NCBI RefSeq assembly: GCF_900102035.1 | Contig: NZ_LT629689.1 | Location: forward strand, 806,001-870,000 | Length of the DNA: 64,000 nt | DNA from: Pseudomonas extremaustralis | GTDB lineage: Bacteria; Pseudomonadota; Gammaproteobacteria; Pseudomonadales; Pseudomonadaceae | Direction: 5' to 3' | In this document: positions 18,188-29,198 of the stretch, piece after piece | Layout of the letters: each line of letters starts with the position of its first letter | Numbering within the stretch: the first letter of the stretch is position 1 | Notes under the pieces: model-generated | Databases searched by the model: none | What the model was told of the DNA's origin: nothing | The model's input: the letters and a program-made list of their open reading frames with translations, nothing else | Translations under genes and position numbers: made by a program

Positions 18188-19114
18188 TTATTGAAATGAG
18201 GCGCGGGCCGGCAGATGCACTTCGGCCAGCATGCAGCGGGCACTGCCGCCGCCGATGCGTTCGATGTTGTCGATGTTCACCACCACCGGCCGCGTGTGGC
18301 GTTCCACATGCCGGCGCTGGGCGGGGGGCAGGGCGGCCCAGGCGCTGGCGGACATCACCAGCAGCGGCTGGCCGTCGCGGTCGTGGACTTCGAGCATGTT
18401 GCCGGCGAAGGCTTCGAGCTGGTCGAAGTCGAGGGCGAGGATGTCCTTGCCGGTGTCGCGCAGGGAACGCTCCAGCGCGCGGCGCTCGTCGGCGTCCGGC
18501 AGGGCTTGCAGGCACACCACCGCGAGGTCGCGGCCGACGCTCATCATCACGTTGCTGTGGTAGATCGGCGCGTGCTGGCGGTCGACGGCGTGGAACACGC
18601 ACAGCCGGTAGTCGAGGCGTTCGGCGAACTGGCGCAGGGCGTCCTGGTGGGTGCGCCCGGAATGGCAGGCGTAGCTGATGCGGTGCTGGCGGTCGAGCAC
18701 CATGCTGCCGGTGCCTTCGAGGAAGATGTTCTGTTGTTCGAGATGGCTGAGGTCAATGGTGTCTTTGATTGCAAAACGCTGTTCGAGGACTTGCAGCACG
18801 CCCTTGTTGCGTTCCAATCGTCGGTTCTGGCCTTCCATCGGGTACAGCACCAGGCTGCCGTCGGCGTGGCTGCTCCACCAGTTATTGGGAAAGATCGAGT
18901 CCGGCGTGTGGGGCGCCGGGGTGTCCTGCACCACCAGCACTTCCACGCCATGCCGGCGCAGGGTGTCGACATAGCCGTCGAACTCTTCCAGCGCTTTGTG
19001 CTGTGCGCTGAGCGGGTCGAGGGGCGGGCGTTGGAAACGGTTGTTGATCGCGGTGTCCGGGTTGAAGGCAAAGCGCGCCGGGCGAATCATCAGGACGGTG
19101 TTGGTGGTTTGCAT
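18188..19114 (-). CDS. ctlX: Citrulline hydrolase CtlX (guanidino-group modifying family)
   Basis: 308 aa of the amidinotransferase/arginine-deiminase-like superfamily. The parts of the catalytic centre are visible: DSIFPNNW (72-79), FLEGTGSMVLDR with the acidic residue, IYHSNVMMSVG with the His, and the nucleophile Cys294 in GGSARCMLAEVHLP. This is the family now called citrulline utilization hydrolase CtlX, which releases ammonia and CO2 from citrulline to give ornithine. The ornithine cyclodeaminase next door would carry ornithine to proline, so the two reactions chain. The longer upstream frame is not needed; the ATG at 19114 aligns with the family start. The name is from family memory. 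Confidence 0.82.
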   Translation of the reverse strand: MQTTNTVLMIRPARFAFNPDTAINNRFQRPPLDPLSAQHKALEEFDGYVDTLRRHGVEVLVVQDTPAPHTPDSIFPNNWWSSHADGSLVLYPMEGQNRRLERNKGVLQVLEQRFAIKDTIDLSHLEQQNIFLEGTGSMVLDRQHRISYACHSGRTHQDALRQFAERLDYRLCVFHAVDRQHAPIYHSNVMMSVGRDLAVVCLQALPDADERRALERSLRDTGKDILALDFDQLEAFAGNMLEVHDRDGQPLLVMSASAWAALPPAQRRHVERHTRPVVVNIDNIERIGGGSARCMLAEVHLPARASFQ

Positions 19115-19269
19115 GGGGGCACGAATCCATGGGGTTGAGCAGTGGGGATATTGTGTGCGGGAGGGCGGGTGAATCCCGGCTGAAACGGGTGGGGGCATCA
19201 GCCGGGAAAGCTGAAAAGCGCGGTGTGGCAGCCGAATCGGCTGTTGGGGCGTCAGTCACATGACAGACC

Positions 19270-19292
19270 GCTATCGCTGGCGAGCCAGCTCC
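19270..19292. repeat. Single REP arm, third type
   Basis: GCTATCGCTGGCGAGCCAGC is a typical Pseudomonas REP arm with no inverted partner close by. It lies in the region between ctlX and the GNAT gene, which otherwise shows nothing clear. Confidence 0.5.
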
Positions 19293-19340
19293 TCCATTAG
19301 TATGGGGCGCTCGTGAGGTACGTTTTAGCAGGGAGTCTTT

Positions 19341-20234
19341 ATGTCTACCGCCGTTCGTCTCGCCGAGGCAGCCGATGCCGAGGCGATCAGCCAGCTGATC
19401 CTGGCCGCCTTGCACAGCAGCAATGCACGGGATTACCCGGCGGATGTGATTGCGCGGGTGGCGGGCAATTTCACCCCTGATGCGGTGCGGGAGCTGCTCA
19501 AGCGTCGCAGGGTGCTGGTGGCGGTGCAGGACGAGGCGATCGTCGCCACCGCCTCCCTGGATGGCAACGTGGTGCGTTCGGTGTTCGTCGACCCGGCGCT
19601 GCAAGGCCAGGGCATCGGTCGGTTGCTGATGATCGAAATCGAATTGCGCGCCCGTGAGGCCGGGGTGACGGTGTTGAGCGTGCCGTCCTCGCTGACCGCC
19701 GAGCCGTTCTATACCAAGCTGGGTTTTCACACCGTGCGCAATGTCTACCATGGCAACGAACGCACAGTGGTGATGGAGAAAGCGTTGTCGTCGCGCCACC
19801 CCATCGGGCCATACCGTGACCGCCTGCACCGGGCGCAGGTGGTGGCGTTATGGCAGGAAGCGTTTGGCTATGACAGCGCCCACAACCTGCCGAGCCTGGC
19901 GATCGATAAGAAACTGGCGGTCAATGACGGGCTGTTCTTCGTGGCGACGGATAAGAAAGTCGTGATCGGCACCCTGCTGGCGGGGTACGACGGGCATCGC
20001 GGTTGGTTGTATTCGGTGGCGGTGCGCGCTGACTATCGCCGGCAAGGGCTGGGGGCGTCGCTGGTGCGGCACGCGGAGCAGGCGTTGACTGCCTTGGGGT
20101 GCATGAAGATCAACCTGCAGATCACCGGCGGCAATGAGGCAGTGGTGGGGTTCTACGAGGCGTTGGGGTACGGGGTGGAGCCGAGGATCAGCATGGGCAA
20201 GAAGATTGCCGACAATATCCCCAATGGCGCTTGA
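19341..20234 (+). CDS. Tandem GNAT acetyltransferase
   Basis: 297 aa made of two GNAT domains. The first (about 1-145) has the acetyl-CoA loop LQGQGIGRLL and ends with FYTKLGFHTVRNVYHGNERTVVMEK. The second (about 155-290) has YRRQGLGASL and FYEALGYGVEPRISMGKK and resembles the stand-alone acetyltransferase YpeA. AGGGAG precedes the ATG. Both acetyl-CoA loops look intact, so both halves may be active, or one may serve as a dimer-like partner. Substrate unknown. Confidence 0.88.
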   Translation: MSTAVRLAEAADAEAISQLILAALHSSNARDYPADVIARVAGNFTPDAVRELLKRRRVLVAVQDEAIVATASLDGNVVRSVFVDPALQGQGIGRLLMIEIELRAREAGVTVLSVPSSLTAEPFYTKLGFHTVRNVYHGNERTVVMEKALSSRHPIGPYRDRLHRAQVVALWQEAFGYDSAHNLPSLAIDKKLAVNDGLFFVATDKKVVIGTLLAGYDGHRGWLYSVAVRADYRRQGLGASLVRHAEQALTALGCMKINLQITGGNEAVVGFYEALGYGVEPRISMGKKIADNIPNGA

Positions 20235-20252
20235 AGACACGGGGGACCAAAT

Positions 20253-20339
20253 GTGGGAGGGGGCTTGCTCCCGATAGCGCAGTGTCAGTCACCGGCAATA
20301 TTGACTGAGCCACTGCTATCGGGAACAAGCCCCTCCCAC
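20253..20339. repeat. Paired REP element (REPIN), family A
   Basis: GTGGGAGGGGGCTTGCTCCCGATAGCG, then GTCAGTC...GACTGA, then GCTATCGGGAACAAGCCCCTCCCAC. It sits between the convergent GNAT and ilvE genes and could serve as a transcription end for either. Confidence 0.9.
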
Positions 20340-20361
20340 AGGGTTTTGCGGTGTGGCGGGG

Positions 20362-21381
20362 TTAGACCTTGACGATCCAGCCTTCTGGCGCTTCGACGTC
20401 ACCGGTCTGTACGCCGGTCAGCTCTTTGTAGAGCTTCTGGGTGATCGGGCCGACTTCGGTCTCGCTGTAGAACACATGCAGCTTGCCGTTGTACTGGATG
20501 CCGCCGATTGGCGAGATCACCGCAGCGGTGCCGCAGGCGCCGGCTTCCTTGAACTCGTCCAGTTTGTCGATGAACACTTCGCCCTCGACCACTTCCAGGC
20601 CCAGGCGGGTCTTGGCCAATTCGATCAGCGACAGGCGGGTGATGCCTGGCAGCACCGACGGCGAGCGCGGGGTGACGAATTTGTTGTCGTGGGTGATGCC
20701 AAAGAAGTTGGCCGAGCCGACTTCTTCGATTTTCGAGTGGGTCATCGGGTCCAGGTAGATCGCGTCGGCGAACCCGGATTTCTTCGCTTCGGAGCCTGGC
20801 ATCAGGCTGGCAGCGTAGTTGCCGCCGACTTTCGCGGCACCGGTGCCCTGTGGCGCGGCGCGGTCGAAGGTGGAGATCTGGAAGTTGTGCGGCACCAGGC
20901 CGCCTTTGAAGTAGGCGCCGACCGGGATGCAGAACACCGAGAAGATGAATTCCGGCGCGGTGCGCACGCCGATGTTGTCACCGGTGCCGATCACGAACGG
21001 ACGCAGGTACAGCGCGCCGCCACTGCCGTACGGCGGGATGAACCGCTCGTTGGCCTTGACCACTTGTCGGCAGGCGTCGATGAACACGTCGGTCGGTACA
21101 TGGGGCATCAGCAGGCGGGCGCAGCTGCGTTGCATGCGGGCGGCGTTCTGGTCCGGGCGGAACAGGTTGATCGAACCGTCCTTGCAACGGTAGGCCTTGA
21201 GGCCTTCGAAGCATTGCTGGCCATAGTGCAGGGCGGTAGAGCCCTCGCTGATGTGCAGCAGGTTGTCTTCGGTCAGGGTGCCAGGTTGCCACTCGCCGTT
21301 TTTAAAGGTCTGGATATAGCGCTTGTCGGTCTTGATGTAGTCAAAACCCAGCTTGTCCCAATTGATGCTTTCGTTACCCAT
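20362..21381 (-). CDS. ilvE: Branched-chain amino acid aminotransferase IlvE
   Basis: 339 aa, PLP fold-type IV (BCAT group II). Exchanges amino groups between Leu, Ile or Val and 2-oxoglutarate. Lys184 in GAAKVGGNYAAS forms the PLP Schiff base; EVGSANFFG and LPGITRLSL are family blocks. GAGGGTG precedes the ATG. It is directly downstream of the bkd operon on the same strand, separated by a REP pair; the keto acids it makes are the substrates of BkdA1A2, so the two steps of branched-chain amino acid breakdown are adjacent. Confidence 0.96.
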   Translation of the reverse strand: MGNESINWDKLGFDYIKTDKRYIQTFKNGEWQPGTLTEDNLLHISEGSTALHYGQQCFEGLKAYRCKDGSINLFRPDQNAARMQRSCARLLMPHVPTDVFIDACRQVVKANERFIPPYGSGGALYLRPFVIGTGDNIGVRTAPEFIFSVFCIPVGAYFKGGLVPHNFQISTFDRAAPQGTGAAKVGGNYAASLMPGSEAKKSGFADAIYLDPMTHSKIEEVGSANFFGITHDNKFVTPRSPSVLPGITRLSLIELAKTRLGLEVVEGEVFIDKLDEFKEAGACGTAAVISPIGGIQYNGKLHVFYSETEVGPITQKLYKELTGVQTGDVEAPEGWIVKV

Positions 21382-21463
21382 GACACCCTCTATCTCTGGT
21401 CAAGTCGGTTTTTTTCTGAATGGGCGCAACAATACTGCATTCGCAGGTCCGTTCGCATCCCCT

Positions 21464-21562
21464 TGTAGGAGCGAGCTTGCTCGCGAAAACCACAAGGGCG
21501 CCGCGTTTGTTCTGGTTTCGTGCGTTATCGTTGACGATTTTCGCGAGCAAGTTCGCTCCTAC
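21464..21562. repeat. Paired REP element (REPIN), family B, overlapping the lpdV stop
   Basis: TGTAGGAGCGAGCTTGCTCGCGAA and its complement enclose a core that includes CGTTATCGTTGACG. The right arm ends CTCCTAC, whose last base starts the TAG stop (21562-21564, complement strand) of lpdV. Insertion may have set the present end of that gene. Confidence 0.88.
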
Positions 21563-22941
21563 TAGAGGTGCAGGGCGTGGCCCAAGGCGCGCAGCGCGGC
21601 TTCCTGCACGGCTTCGCCCAGGGTCGGGTGGGCGTGGATGGTGCCGGCCACGTCTTCCAGGCGCGCGCCCATTTCCAGGCTCAGGCCAAACGCGGTGGAC
21701 AGCTCGGACACGCCGACGCCCACGGCCTGCCAGCCGACGATCAGGTGATTGTCCTGCCGCGCCACCACCCGCACAAAGCCGCTTTTCGATTCCAGGGTCA
21801 TGGCCCGACCGTTGGCCGCGAACGGGAAGCTCGCCACCAGGCAGTCCAGCCCTGCCGCCTTGGCCTCGTCGGGCGTCTTGCCGACCACCACCAGTTCCGG
21901 GTCAGTGAAGCACACCGCCGGGATCGCCGCCGGGCTGAATTCGCGGTGCCTACCGCTGATCAGTTCGGCGACCATTTCGCCCTGGGCCATGGCCCGGTGC
22001 GCGAGCATCGGTTCGCCGCTCAGGTCGCCGATGGCCCACACATTGCGCATGCTGGTCTGGCAACGGTCGTCGATCTTGATCGCCGCGCCGTTCATGTCCA
22101 GGTTCAGCGCCTCCAGGTTCCAGCCCTGGGTATTGGGGGTGCGCCCCACGGCCACCAGCACCTGGTCGGTCTGCAGCGACACAGTGTCGCCATGGGGGTC
22201 GCGTACTTGCAGGCGGTTGTCCGCAAACCCGGTGACGCTGTGCTTGAGGTACAGCTTCACCCCTAGTTGCTTGAGGGATTCGTTCACCGGCTGAGTCAGT
22301 TCGGCGTCATACGCCGGCAGAATCCGCTCCTGGGCCTCGACCACACTGACCTCGGCGCCGAGCTTGCGGTAGGCAATCCCCAGCTCCAGGCCGATATAGC
22401 CGCCACCGACCACCACCAGCCGCTTGGGCACACGGGTCGGCGCCAGGGCTTCGGTGGAGGAGATGATCGGCCCGCCCAGCGGCAGCATCGGCAGGTTGAC
22501 GCTCTTCGAGCCAGTGGCCAGCAGCAGGTGTTCGCACTGGATGCGCTGGTCGCCGACGTCGACGGTCTTGCCATCCACCACTTTGGCCCAGCCGTGGATC
22601 ACCTGCACCTTGTGCTTTTTAAGCAACGCAGCGACGCCGGTGGTCAGGCGGTCGACGATGCCGTCCTTCCATTCCACGCTCTTGCGGATGTCCAGGGTCG
22701 GCACGTCCACTTCGATCCCCAGGGGCGAACCCTGGCTGTGGTGCACGCTTTGCTGGAATTGCTCGGCCACATGGATCAGGGCCTTGGACGGGATGCAGCC
22801 GATATTCAGGCAGGTGCCGCCCAGCGCCTGGCCTTCCACCAGGATGGTGGGGATGCCCAGTTGGCCGGCGCGGATTGCCGCCACGTAACCGCCAGGCCCG
22901 CCGCCGATGATCAGCAGGGTGGTATGCAATGTCTGCGTCAT
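21562..22941 (-). CDS. lpdV: Dihydrolipoyl dehydrogenase LpdV (E3 of branched-chain keto acid dehydrogenase)
   Basis: 459 aa. FAD motif [10 protein letters not shown] at about 13-22, redox-active C44-LNIG-C49, NAD motif [13 protein letters not shown], and the His-Glu pair in IHAHPTLGE. Reoxidises the dihydrolipoyl group of BkdB and passes electrons to NAD. It is the last gene of the bkd operon, beginning 4 bp after bkdB. The ATG at 22941 matches the family start. Position inside the operon separates this copy from the lpd copies of the pyruvate and oxoglutarate complexes. Confidence 0.96.
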   Translation of the reverse strand: MTQTLHTTLLIIGGGPGGYVAAIRAGQLGIPTILVEGQALGGTCLNIGCIPSKALIHVAEQFQQSVHHSQGSPLGIEVDVPTLDIRKSVEWKDGIVDRLTTGVAALLKKHKVQVIHGWAKVVDGKTVDVGDQRIQCEHLLLATGSKSVNLPMLPLGGPIISSTEALAPTRVPKRLVVVGGGYIGLELGIAYRKLGAEVSVVEAQERILPAYDAELTQPVNESLKQLGVKLYLKHSVTGFADNRLQVRDPHGDTVSLQTDQVLVAVGRTPNTQGWNLEALNLDMNGAAIKIDDRCQTSMRNVWAIGDLSGEPMLAHRAMAQGEMVAELISGRHREFSPAAIPAVCFTDPELVVVGKTPDEAKAAGLDCLVASFPFAANGRAMTLESKSGFVRVVARQDNHLIVGWQAVGVGVSELSTAFGLSLEMGARLEDVAGTIHAHPTLGEAVQEAALRALGHALHL

Positions 22942-22945
22942 GTGC

Positions 22946-24199
22946 TTACTCCAGGAACAGGCTGGCGGGTTGTTCGAGCAGGCCGCGAATGGCCTGGATG
23001 AATTGCGCCGCGTCCATGCCATCGACCACGCGGTGATCGAATGAGCTGGAGAGGTTCATCATCTTGCGGATCACGATCTGGCCCTTGATCACCACTGGCC
23101 GTTCGACGATGCGGTTGACGCCGACGATGGCCACTTCCGGCAGGTTCAGCACCGGCGTGCTGACGATGCCGCCCAGCGCCCCGAGGCTGGTCAGGGTGAT
23201 GGTCGACCCCGACAGCTCCTCGCGGCTGGCCTTGCCCGTGCGCGCGGCCTTGGCCAAGCGCGCGATTTCCTCGGCTGTGCCCCACAGGCTGCGCGCTTCG
23301 GCGTGGCGCACTACCGGCACCATCAGGCCCGCGTCGCTCTGGGTGGCGACGCCCACATGCACCGCGCCGAGGCGGGTGATGACCTGGGCTTCATCGTCGT
23401 AACGCGCGTTGATCTGCGGGAACTCGCGTAGCGCCACGACCATGGCACGCACGATGAACGGCAGCAGGGTCAGCTTGCCGCGTGTCGCGCCGTGCTTCTC
23501 ATTGAGGTGCACGCGCAGCTCGTCGAGGGCGCTGACGTCGATCTCTTCCACATAGCTGAAATGCGCGGCGCGCCGGGTGGCGTCCTGCATGCGCTGGGCG
23601 ATCTTGCGGCGCATGCCGATCACCGGGATTTGTGCTTCGTCGTGGCGTTCGGCGTAGGGGTTGGCTGCGCTGGTTTGTTGCCCCGGACGCTGGAGCAAGT
23701 AAGCGTCCAAGTCTTCGTGCAAAATCCGCCCCGCCGGACCGGAGCCCTGCACCAGGCGCAGTTGTATACCTGCATCCAGCGCGTGCTTGCGCACGGCGGG
23801 GGAGGCCAGCGGGCGTTCGTCGGCATCCCGGGCCACGGGGGCCTGAGCGGCAACGACCGGTGCGGGCTTGCTCTCGACCGCTGCCGGTGTGGCCTCGACC
23901 ACCGCAGCAGCCTTCACCGGCGCTACCTCCACGGGCGCGTCCTTGGCATTGCCCGCGCCTTCGACTTCGATGCTGATCAAAATACTGCCCACCGCCATGA
24001 CCTCGCCCGGCTCGCCGCCGAGGGCAATCACCTTGCCGTGGACCGGCGAGGGAATGTCCACCATCGCCTTATCGGTCATCACGTCCGCCAGCACCTGGTC
24101 TTCGACGACCATGTCGCCGACCTTCACATGCCAGGCCGACAGTTCAACTTCCGCGATGCCTTCGCCAATGTCCGGCATCTTGATAACGTGCGTGCCCAT
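22946..24199 (-). CDS. bkdB: Branched-chain keto acid dehydrogenase E2 (BkdB)
   Basis: 417 aa dihydrolipoyl transacylase. One lipoyl domain with Lys44 ([13 protein letters not shown]), an Ala/Pro/Val-rich linker (about 80-125), the peripheral subunit-binding domain ([27 protein letters not shown]), and the catalytic domain ending in DHRVVDG with His389. Forms the core of the complex in the cytoplasm and carries acyl groups to CoA. The gene abuts bkdA2 (stop at 24200) with no gap. Confidence 0.96.
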   Translation of the reverse strand: MGTHVIKMPDIGEGIAEVELSAWHVKVGDMVVEDQVLADVMTDKAMVDIPSPVHGKVIALGGEPGEVMAVGSILISIEVEGAGNAKDAPVEVAPVKAAAVVEATPAAVESKPAPVVAAQAPVARDADERPLASPAVRKHALDAGIQLRLVQGSGPAGRILHEDLDAYLLQRPGQQTSAANPYAERHDEAQIPVIGMRRKIAQRMQDATRRAAHFSYVEEIDVSALDELRVHLNEKHGATRGKLTLLPFIVRAMVVALREFPQINARYDDEAQVITRLGAVHVGVATQSDAGLMVPVVRHAEARSLWGTAEEIARLAKAARTGKASREELSGSTITLTSLGALGGIVSTPVLNLPEVAIVGVNRIVERPVVIKGQIVIRKMMNLSSSFDHRVVDGMDAAQFIQAIRGLLEQPASLFLE

Positions 24200-25258
24200 T
24201 CAGACCTCCATGACCCGTTTCAACGCCGCGCCCACTCGGGACGGCCCTGGGAAATACGCCCATTCCTGCGCGTGCGGGTAGGGGGTGTCCCAACCGGTGA
24301 CGCGTTCGATCGGCGCTTCCAGGTGGTGGAAGCAATGTTCCTGCACCAGCGCCACCAGCTCGGCGCCAAAGCCGCAGGTGCGGGTGGCTTCGTGCACCAC
24401 CACGCAGCGGCCGGTCTTTTTCACCGATTTGACGATGGTCTCCAGGTCCAGCGGCCACAGGCTGCGCAGGTCGATGACCTCGGCGTCGATGCCGGTTTCT
24501 TCGGCGGCGACTTGCGACACATACACCGTGGTGCCATAGGTCAGCACGGTGACGGCCGAACCCGGACGCACAATGGCGGCCACATCCAGCGGCACGGTGT
24601 AGTAACCGTCCGGCACTTGCGCTTGCGGGTGTTTCGACCACGGCGTTACCGGGCGGTCGTGATGGCCGTCGAACGGGCCGTTATACAGGCGCTTGGGTTC
24701 GAGGAAGATCACCGGGTCGTCGTTTTCGATCGAGGCGATCAGCAGGCCCTTGGCGTCATACGGGTTGGACGGCATTACCGTGCGCAGGCCGCAGACCTGG
24801 GTGAACACCGCTTCGATGCTCTGGCTGTGGGTCTGGCCACCATAAATGCCACCGCCGCAGGGCATGCGCAGGGTCAGCGGCGCGGTGAACTGGCCGGCGG
24901 AGCGATAACGCAGGCGCGCGGCTTCGGAGATGATCTGGTCGGTGGCCGGGTAGACGTAGTCGGCGAACTGGATTTCCGCCACCGGGCGCAGGCCATAGGC
25001 GCCCATACCAACCGCCACACCGACGATGCCGCTTTCAGAGATCGGCGCGTCGAACACCCGCGAGGTGCCGTACTTGCTCTGCAAACCTTCGGTGCAACGG
25101 AACACGCCGCCGAAGTAACCGACGTCCTGGCCGAACACCACCACATCATCATCACGTTCGAGCATCACATCCATGGCCGAGCGCAGGGCCTGGATCATGG
25201 TCATGGTGGTGGTGGTCATGGCGGTTTCCAATTCGATGCTGTTGTTGTGATCGTTCAT
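24200..25258 (-). CDS. bkdA2: Branched-chain keto acid dehydrogenase E1 beta (BkdA2)
   Basis: 352 aa transketolase-like E1 beta subunit. Blocks: VVVFGQDVGYFGGVFRCTEGL, RVFDAPISESGIVGVAVGMG, and the C-terminal EATRTCGFGAELVALVQE. Pairs with BkdA1 to bind thiamine diphosphate and decarboxylate 2-oxo acids from Val, Leu and Ile. The first 13 residues (MNDHNNSIELETA) precede a second Met; the first ATG lies 1 bp after the bkdA1 stop and fits operon spacing, but the second is possible. Confidence 0.96.
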   Translation of the reverse strand: MNDHNNSIELETAMTTTTMTMIQALRSAMDVMLERDDDVVVFGQDVGYFGGVFRCTEGLQSKYGTSRVFDAPISESGIVGVAVGMGAYGLRPVAEIQFADYVYPATDQIISEAARLRYRSAGQFTAPLTLRMPCGGGIYGGQTHSQSIEAVFTQVCGLRTVMPSNPYDAKGLLIASIENDDPVIFLEPKRLYNGPFDGHHDRPVTPWSKHPQAQVPDGYYTVPLDVAAIVRPGSAVTVLTYGTTVYVSQVAAEETGIDAEVIDLRSLWPLDLETIVKSVKKTGRCVVVHEATRTCGFGAELVALVQEHCFHHLEAPIERVTGWDTPYPHAQEWAYFPGPSRVGAALKRVMEV

Positions 25259-25259
25259 G

Positions 25260-26501
<1,242 letters not shown>

Positions 26502-26560
26502 CTACGCTCGATCTTGTGAATTTCTTGTAGTGGGCGCGCTAGCTGACCGTCATCCTCCGG

Positions 26561-26581
26561 GTAGGAGAAATCTTGTCCTAC
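26561..26581. promoter_or_regulatory. Inverted repeat in the bkdR-bkdA1 control region
   Basis: GTAGGA (26561-26566) and TCCTAC (26576-26581) are perfect inverted arms with a 9-bp spacer, 65-85 bp upstream of the bkdA1 start. BkdR of P. putida binds this intergenic region and activates bkdA1, so this is a candidate operator. The 195-bp region is also AT-rich toward bkdR. Confidence 0.5.
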
Positions 26582-26690
26582 AAACATCATAGGCGTGGCG
26601 AAGAAGAATATTTATCTGTGTTTCATTGCGCCTGGGCTCATTTGCGGATAAAAAAACTGCATAAACACAATAAACAGGTGAATTTGTCTC

Positions 26691-27173
26691 ATGCGCAAAC
26701 TGGACCGTACCGATATCGGCATTCTCAACGCCCTGCAGGAGAATGCGCGGATCACCAACGCTGACCTCGCCCGCTCGGTCAACCTGTCGCCCACGCCGTG
26801 CTTCAACCGGGTCAAGGCCATGGAGGAACTGGGTCTGATCCGCGAGCAGGTCACGCTGCTCGACGCCGACCTGCTGGGGCTGCACGTCAATGTGTTTATC
26901 CATGTGAGCCTGGAAAAGCAGAATGAACTGGCGTTGCAGCAGTTCGAAGGGGCGATTTCCGACCGGCCCGAGGTGATGGAGTGCTACCTGATGGCCGGCG
27001 ATCCGGACTACCTGATCCGCGTGCTGGTGCCGACGATCCAGGCGCTGGAACGTTTCATGATGGACTTTCTGACCAAGGTGCCGGGGGTGGCGAATATCCG
27101 CTCGAGTTTTGCGCTCAAGCAAGTGCGCTACAAGACCGCATTGCCACTGCCACCGGGTGGATTGATGGTCTGA
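26691..27173 (+). CDS. bkdR: Lrp-family activator BkdR of the bkd operon
   Basis: 160 aa. HTH at residues 4-60 ([41 protein letters not shown]), then a RAM domain ([25 protein letters not shown]). It is divergent from bkdA1, the arrangement known for BkdR, which activates the operon when branched-chain amino acids are present. Length matches P. putida BkdR. Confidence 0.95.
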   Translation: MRKLDRTDIGILNALQENARITNADLARSVNLSPTPCFNRVKAMEELGLIREQVTLLDADLLGLHVNVFIHVSLEKQNELALQQFEGAISDRPEVMECYLMAGDPDYLIRVLVPTIQALERFMMDFLTKVPGVANIRSSFALKQVRYKTALPLPPGGLMV

Positions 27174-27350
27174 TATGGCATGTATTAGGACCGACCATTT
27201 TGATAGTGAGCTATATAACTAATTCGGCGGCTTTATTATTTCTAATCATCGATAAAAAATTACTCAATACTCACGTATTTTTCACATATGGTTTAACACA
27301 GTAACCCCATTGGGTCGTGGAGTTGCGGCCCAGGAACGGGGTTGGCCGCT

Positions 27351-28976
27351 ATGTCCATTAGAGCTTTGAAGTTGAACTTACGTACCACGCTGTGTTTTGG
27401 CGTGGTTTGCCTGCTGCTATTGATACAAGGAGCGATGACGCTGATCAAAGTCGACAAAGTCTATTCTTCGACGGTCGATATAGAAACCAACTGGCTCCCC
27501 AGTATTCGCCTGGGCGGCGAGATAGATGCAGCTTTTTATAAACTGCGTCTTGATCTGCGTCGGTTTGTCATGGAAATACCCCGTCATGACCCTGCGTCCA
27601 TCGAAAAGCTCAAGAGCGTGCGCGCAGACGCGCTCGAAATTGCCGAGCGCTATGCGCCGCTAGTGTCGAGCCCCGAGGAACAAGCTAAATACAACGAAGT
27701 ATTGGGCGGCATAAAGAACTACAGCCAGAAGATGGATGAGTTTCTCGCACAAGCCTCCACCATGTCCGATGAACAGATGTCCACGTACTTGCGTGATGTC
27801 AACGGGCCGATTGCCCTTGAGGTACAGCGCGTCATCAGTGAGTTGATCGCATTGAATTCGCGAGGCTCCAGCGAGGCGGTGCAAGTGGCGTCCGACGAAT
27901 ATCATGCGGCACGCTTGTTCACGTGGATATTGATGATTGGCTCATTGCTGGTCGGCATTGTGATCACCCGCCTGTTTACCCGCAGCATCATTAAACCGGT
28001 CCATGAGTTGTTGGTATCGACCGGCAAGATTGCCGATGGCGATTTGCGCGTGGACATTGCCGTCAATGGCAATGATGAATTGACCGAATTGCAACGCTCT
28101 ACCGCCGCCATGCAGATGAGCCTGAAAAGCACCCTGCAGAATATTTCCCATGCGTCCGGGCAATTGGCCTCGGCGGCCGAAGAGATGAGTGCTATCACCC
28201 GCGAGTCCAGCGCTGGCATCGAGCGCCAGAGCATGGAGACGGACCAGGCCGCCACGGCGGTCAACGAGATGACCGCGGCGGTGGAAGAGGTGGCCCGTAA
28301 TGCGATCTCGGCCTCCCAGTCGACGCAAGACTCTCAGCGCTCGGCCAAGATCGGCCAGGAACGCGTGGCTCAAACCATTGCCTCCATCGAGAAGCTCAGC
28401 ACCACGGTGCAGCAGACCGGTGTGGAAGTCGAAGGCCTGGCCAAGCAGGCCCAGGACATCGCACGGGTGGTGGAGGTGATCCGCTCCATTGCCGAACAGA
28501 CCAACCTGCTGGCGTTGAACGCCGCCATCGAAGCAGCGCGGGCCGGCGAGCAAGGGCGCGGGTTTGCGGTTGTGGCCGACGAGGTCCGCGCGCTGGCCCA
28601 TCGGACGCAAACCTCGACCCAGGAAATCGAGCACATGATTGCGAAAATCCAGAGCTGTTCCAGCGAGGCGGTGTCCTCCATGGAGCTCAATCGCAACGAT
28701 GCGGTGGACTCGTTGAAAATCGCCCATGAGGCCGGTGCGGCCCTGGTCCAGATCACCGAAGCCATCGCGGATATCAACGACAGGAACCTGTTGATCGCCA
28801 CGGCCTCCGAGGAGCAGGCCCACGTTGCGCGTTCGGTGGACCAGAACCTGATCAGCATTCGCGACTTGTCTGTCCAGAGTTCTTCGGCCGCCAACCAGAC
28901 TTCGGTTGCCAGCCATGAGTTGTCAACGCTGGCGGTCGATCTCAAGCAGATCGTTGCGAAGTTCTCCGTCAACTGA
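27351..28976 (+). CDS. Methyl-accepting chemotaxis protein
   Basis: 541 aa. TM1 at about residues 8-30, a four-helix-bundle periplasmic sensor (about 31-185), TM2 near 190-210, HAMP, then the signalling domain with the hairpin tip [35 protein letters not shown]. No C-terminal CheR-binding pentapeptide is present; it ends VAKFSVN. Ligand unknown. The start is uncertain: a TTG at 27342 has AGGAACGGGG at ideal distance, while the ATG at 27351 is further away. An AT-rich stretch of about 170 bp without genes lies upstream and probably holds the promoter. Confidence 0.93.
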   Translation: MSIRALKLNLRTTLCFGVVCLLLLIQGAMTLIKVDKVYSSTVDIETNWLPSIRLGGEIDAAFYKLRLDLRRFVMEIPRHDPASIEKLKSVRADALEIAERYAPLVSSPEEQAKYNEVLGGIKNYSQKMDEFLAQASTMSDEQMSTYLRDVNGPIALEVQRVISELIALNSRGSSEAVQVASDEYHAARLFTWILMIGSLLVGIVITRLFTRSIIKPVHELLVSTGKIADGDLRVDIAVNGNDELTELQRSTAAMQMSLKSTLQNISHASGQLASAAEEMSAITRESSAGIERQSMETDQAATAVNEMTAAVEEVARNAISASQSTQDSQRSAKIGQERVAQTIASIEKLSTTVQQTGVEVEGLAKQAQDIARVVEVIRSIAEQTNLLALNAAIEAARAGEQGRGFAVVADEVRALAHRTQTSTQEIEHMIAKIQSCSSEAVSSMELNRNDAVDSLKIAHEAGAALVQITEAIADINDRNLLIATASEEQAHVARSVDQNLISIRDLSVQSSSAANQTSVASHELSTLAVDLKQIVAKFSVN

Positions 28977-29021
28977 GTCGCCCCACATCCTCTTGGCCCT
29001 GCGGCCTCGACAAAATGTTCA

Positions 29022-29089
29022 GGCCCGGTCTTACACCCTAAGTGGCGGGCCTGTAACCGGGCCCGTCTTACACCGAATTCGCCGGGCCC
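29022..29089. repeat. Two tandem hairpin units sharing GTCTTACACC
   Basis: Unit 1 (29022-29051) has arms GGCCCG / CGGGCC, unit 2 (29059-29089) GGGCCCG / CGGGCCC. Both carry TCTTACACC in the loop, and they start 37 bp apart. It follows the chemoreceptor gene and may act as its terminator, though no T tract is seen. It is unlike the REP families A and B here. Confidence 0.6.
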
Positions 29090-29098
29090 CCACTGCGC

Positions 29099-29130
29099 GC
29101 CCAAAGCACCCTCCAATCAGCGCCAAGGCA
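29099..29130 (+). promoter_or_regulatory. Pair of CCAARGCA boxes upstream of the porin gene
   Basis: CCAAAGCA at 29101-29108 and CCAAGGCA at 29123-29130 start exactly 22 bp apart, the same arrangement as in front of pqqA and between the quinoprotein ADH and cytochrome genes. They lie 69-98 bp before the porin start. I infer binding by a regulator of the alcohol oxidation locus. Confidence 0.5.
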
Positions 29131-29198
29131 GCGTAGGCCGTGGCCTGGCCGCTTTCGATAATCGCCTCCGACATCACGTCCCCGCTGCGGAGCGCACT

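Noticed and set aside
27174..27350. A gene in the AT-rich gap before the chemoreceptor
   Set aside because: Only short frames without ribosome binding sites; the region looks like a promoter.
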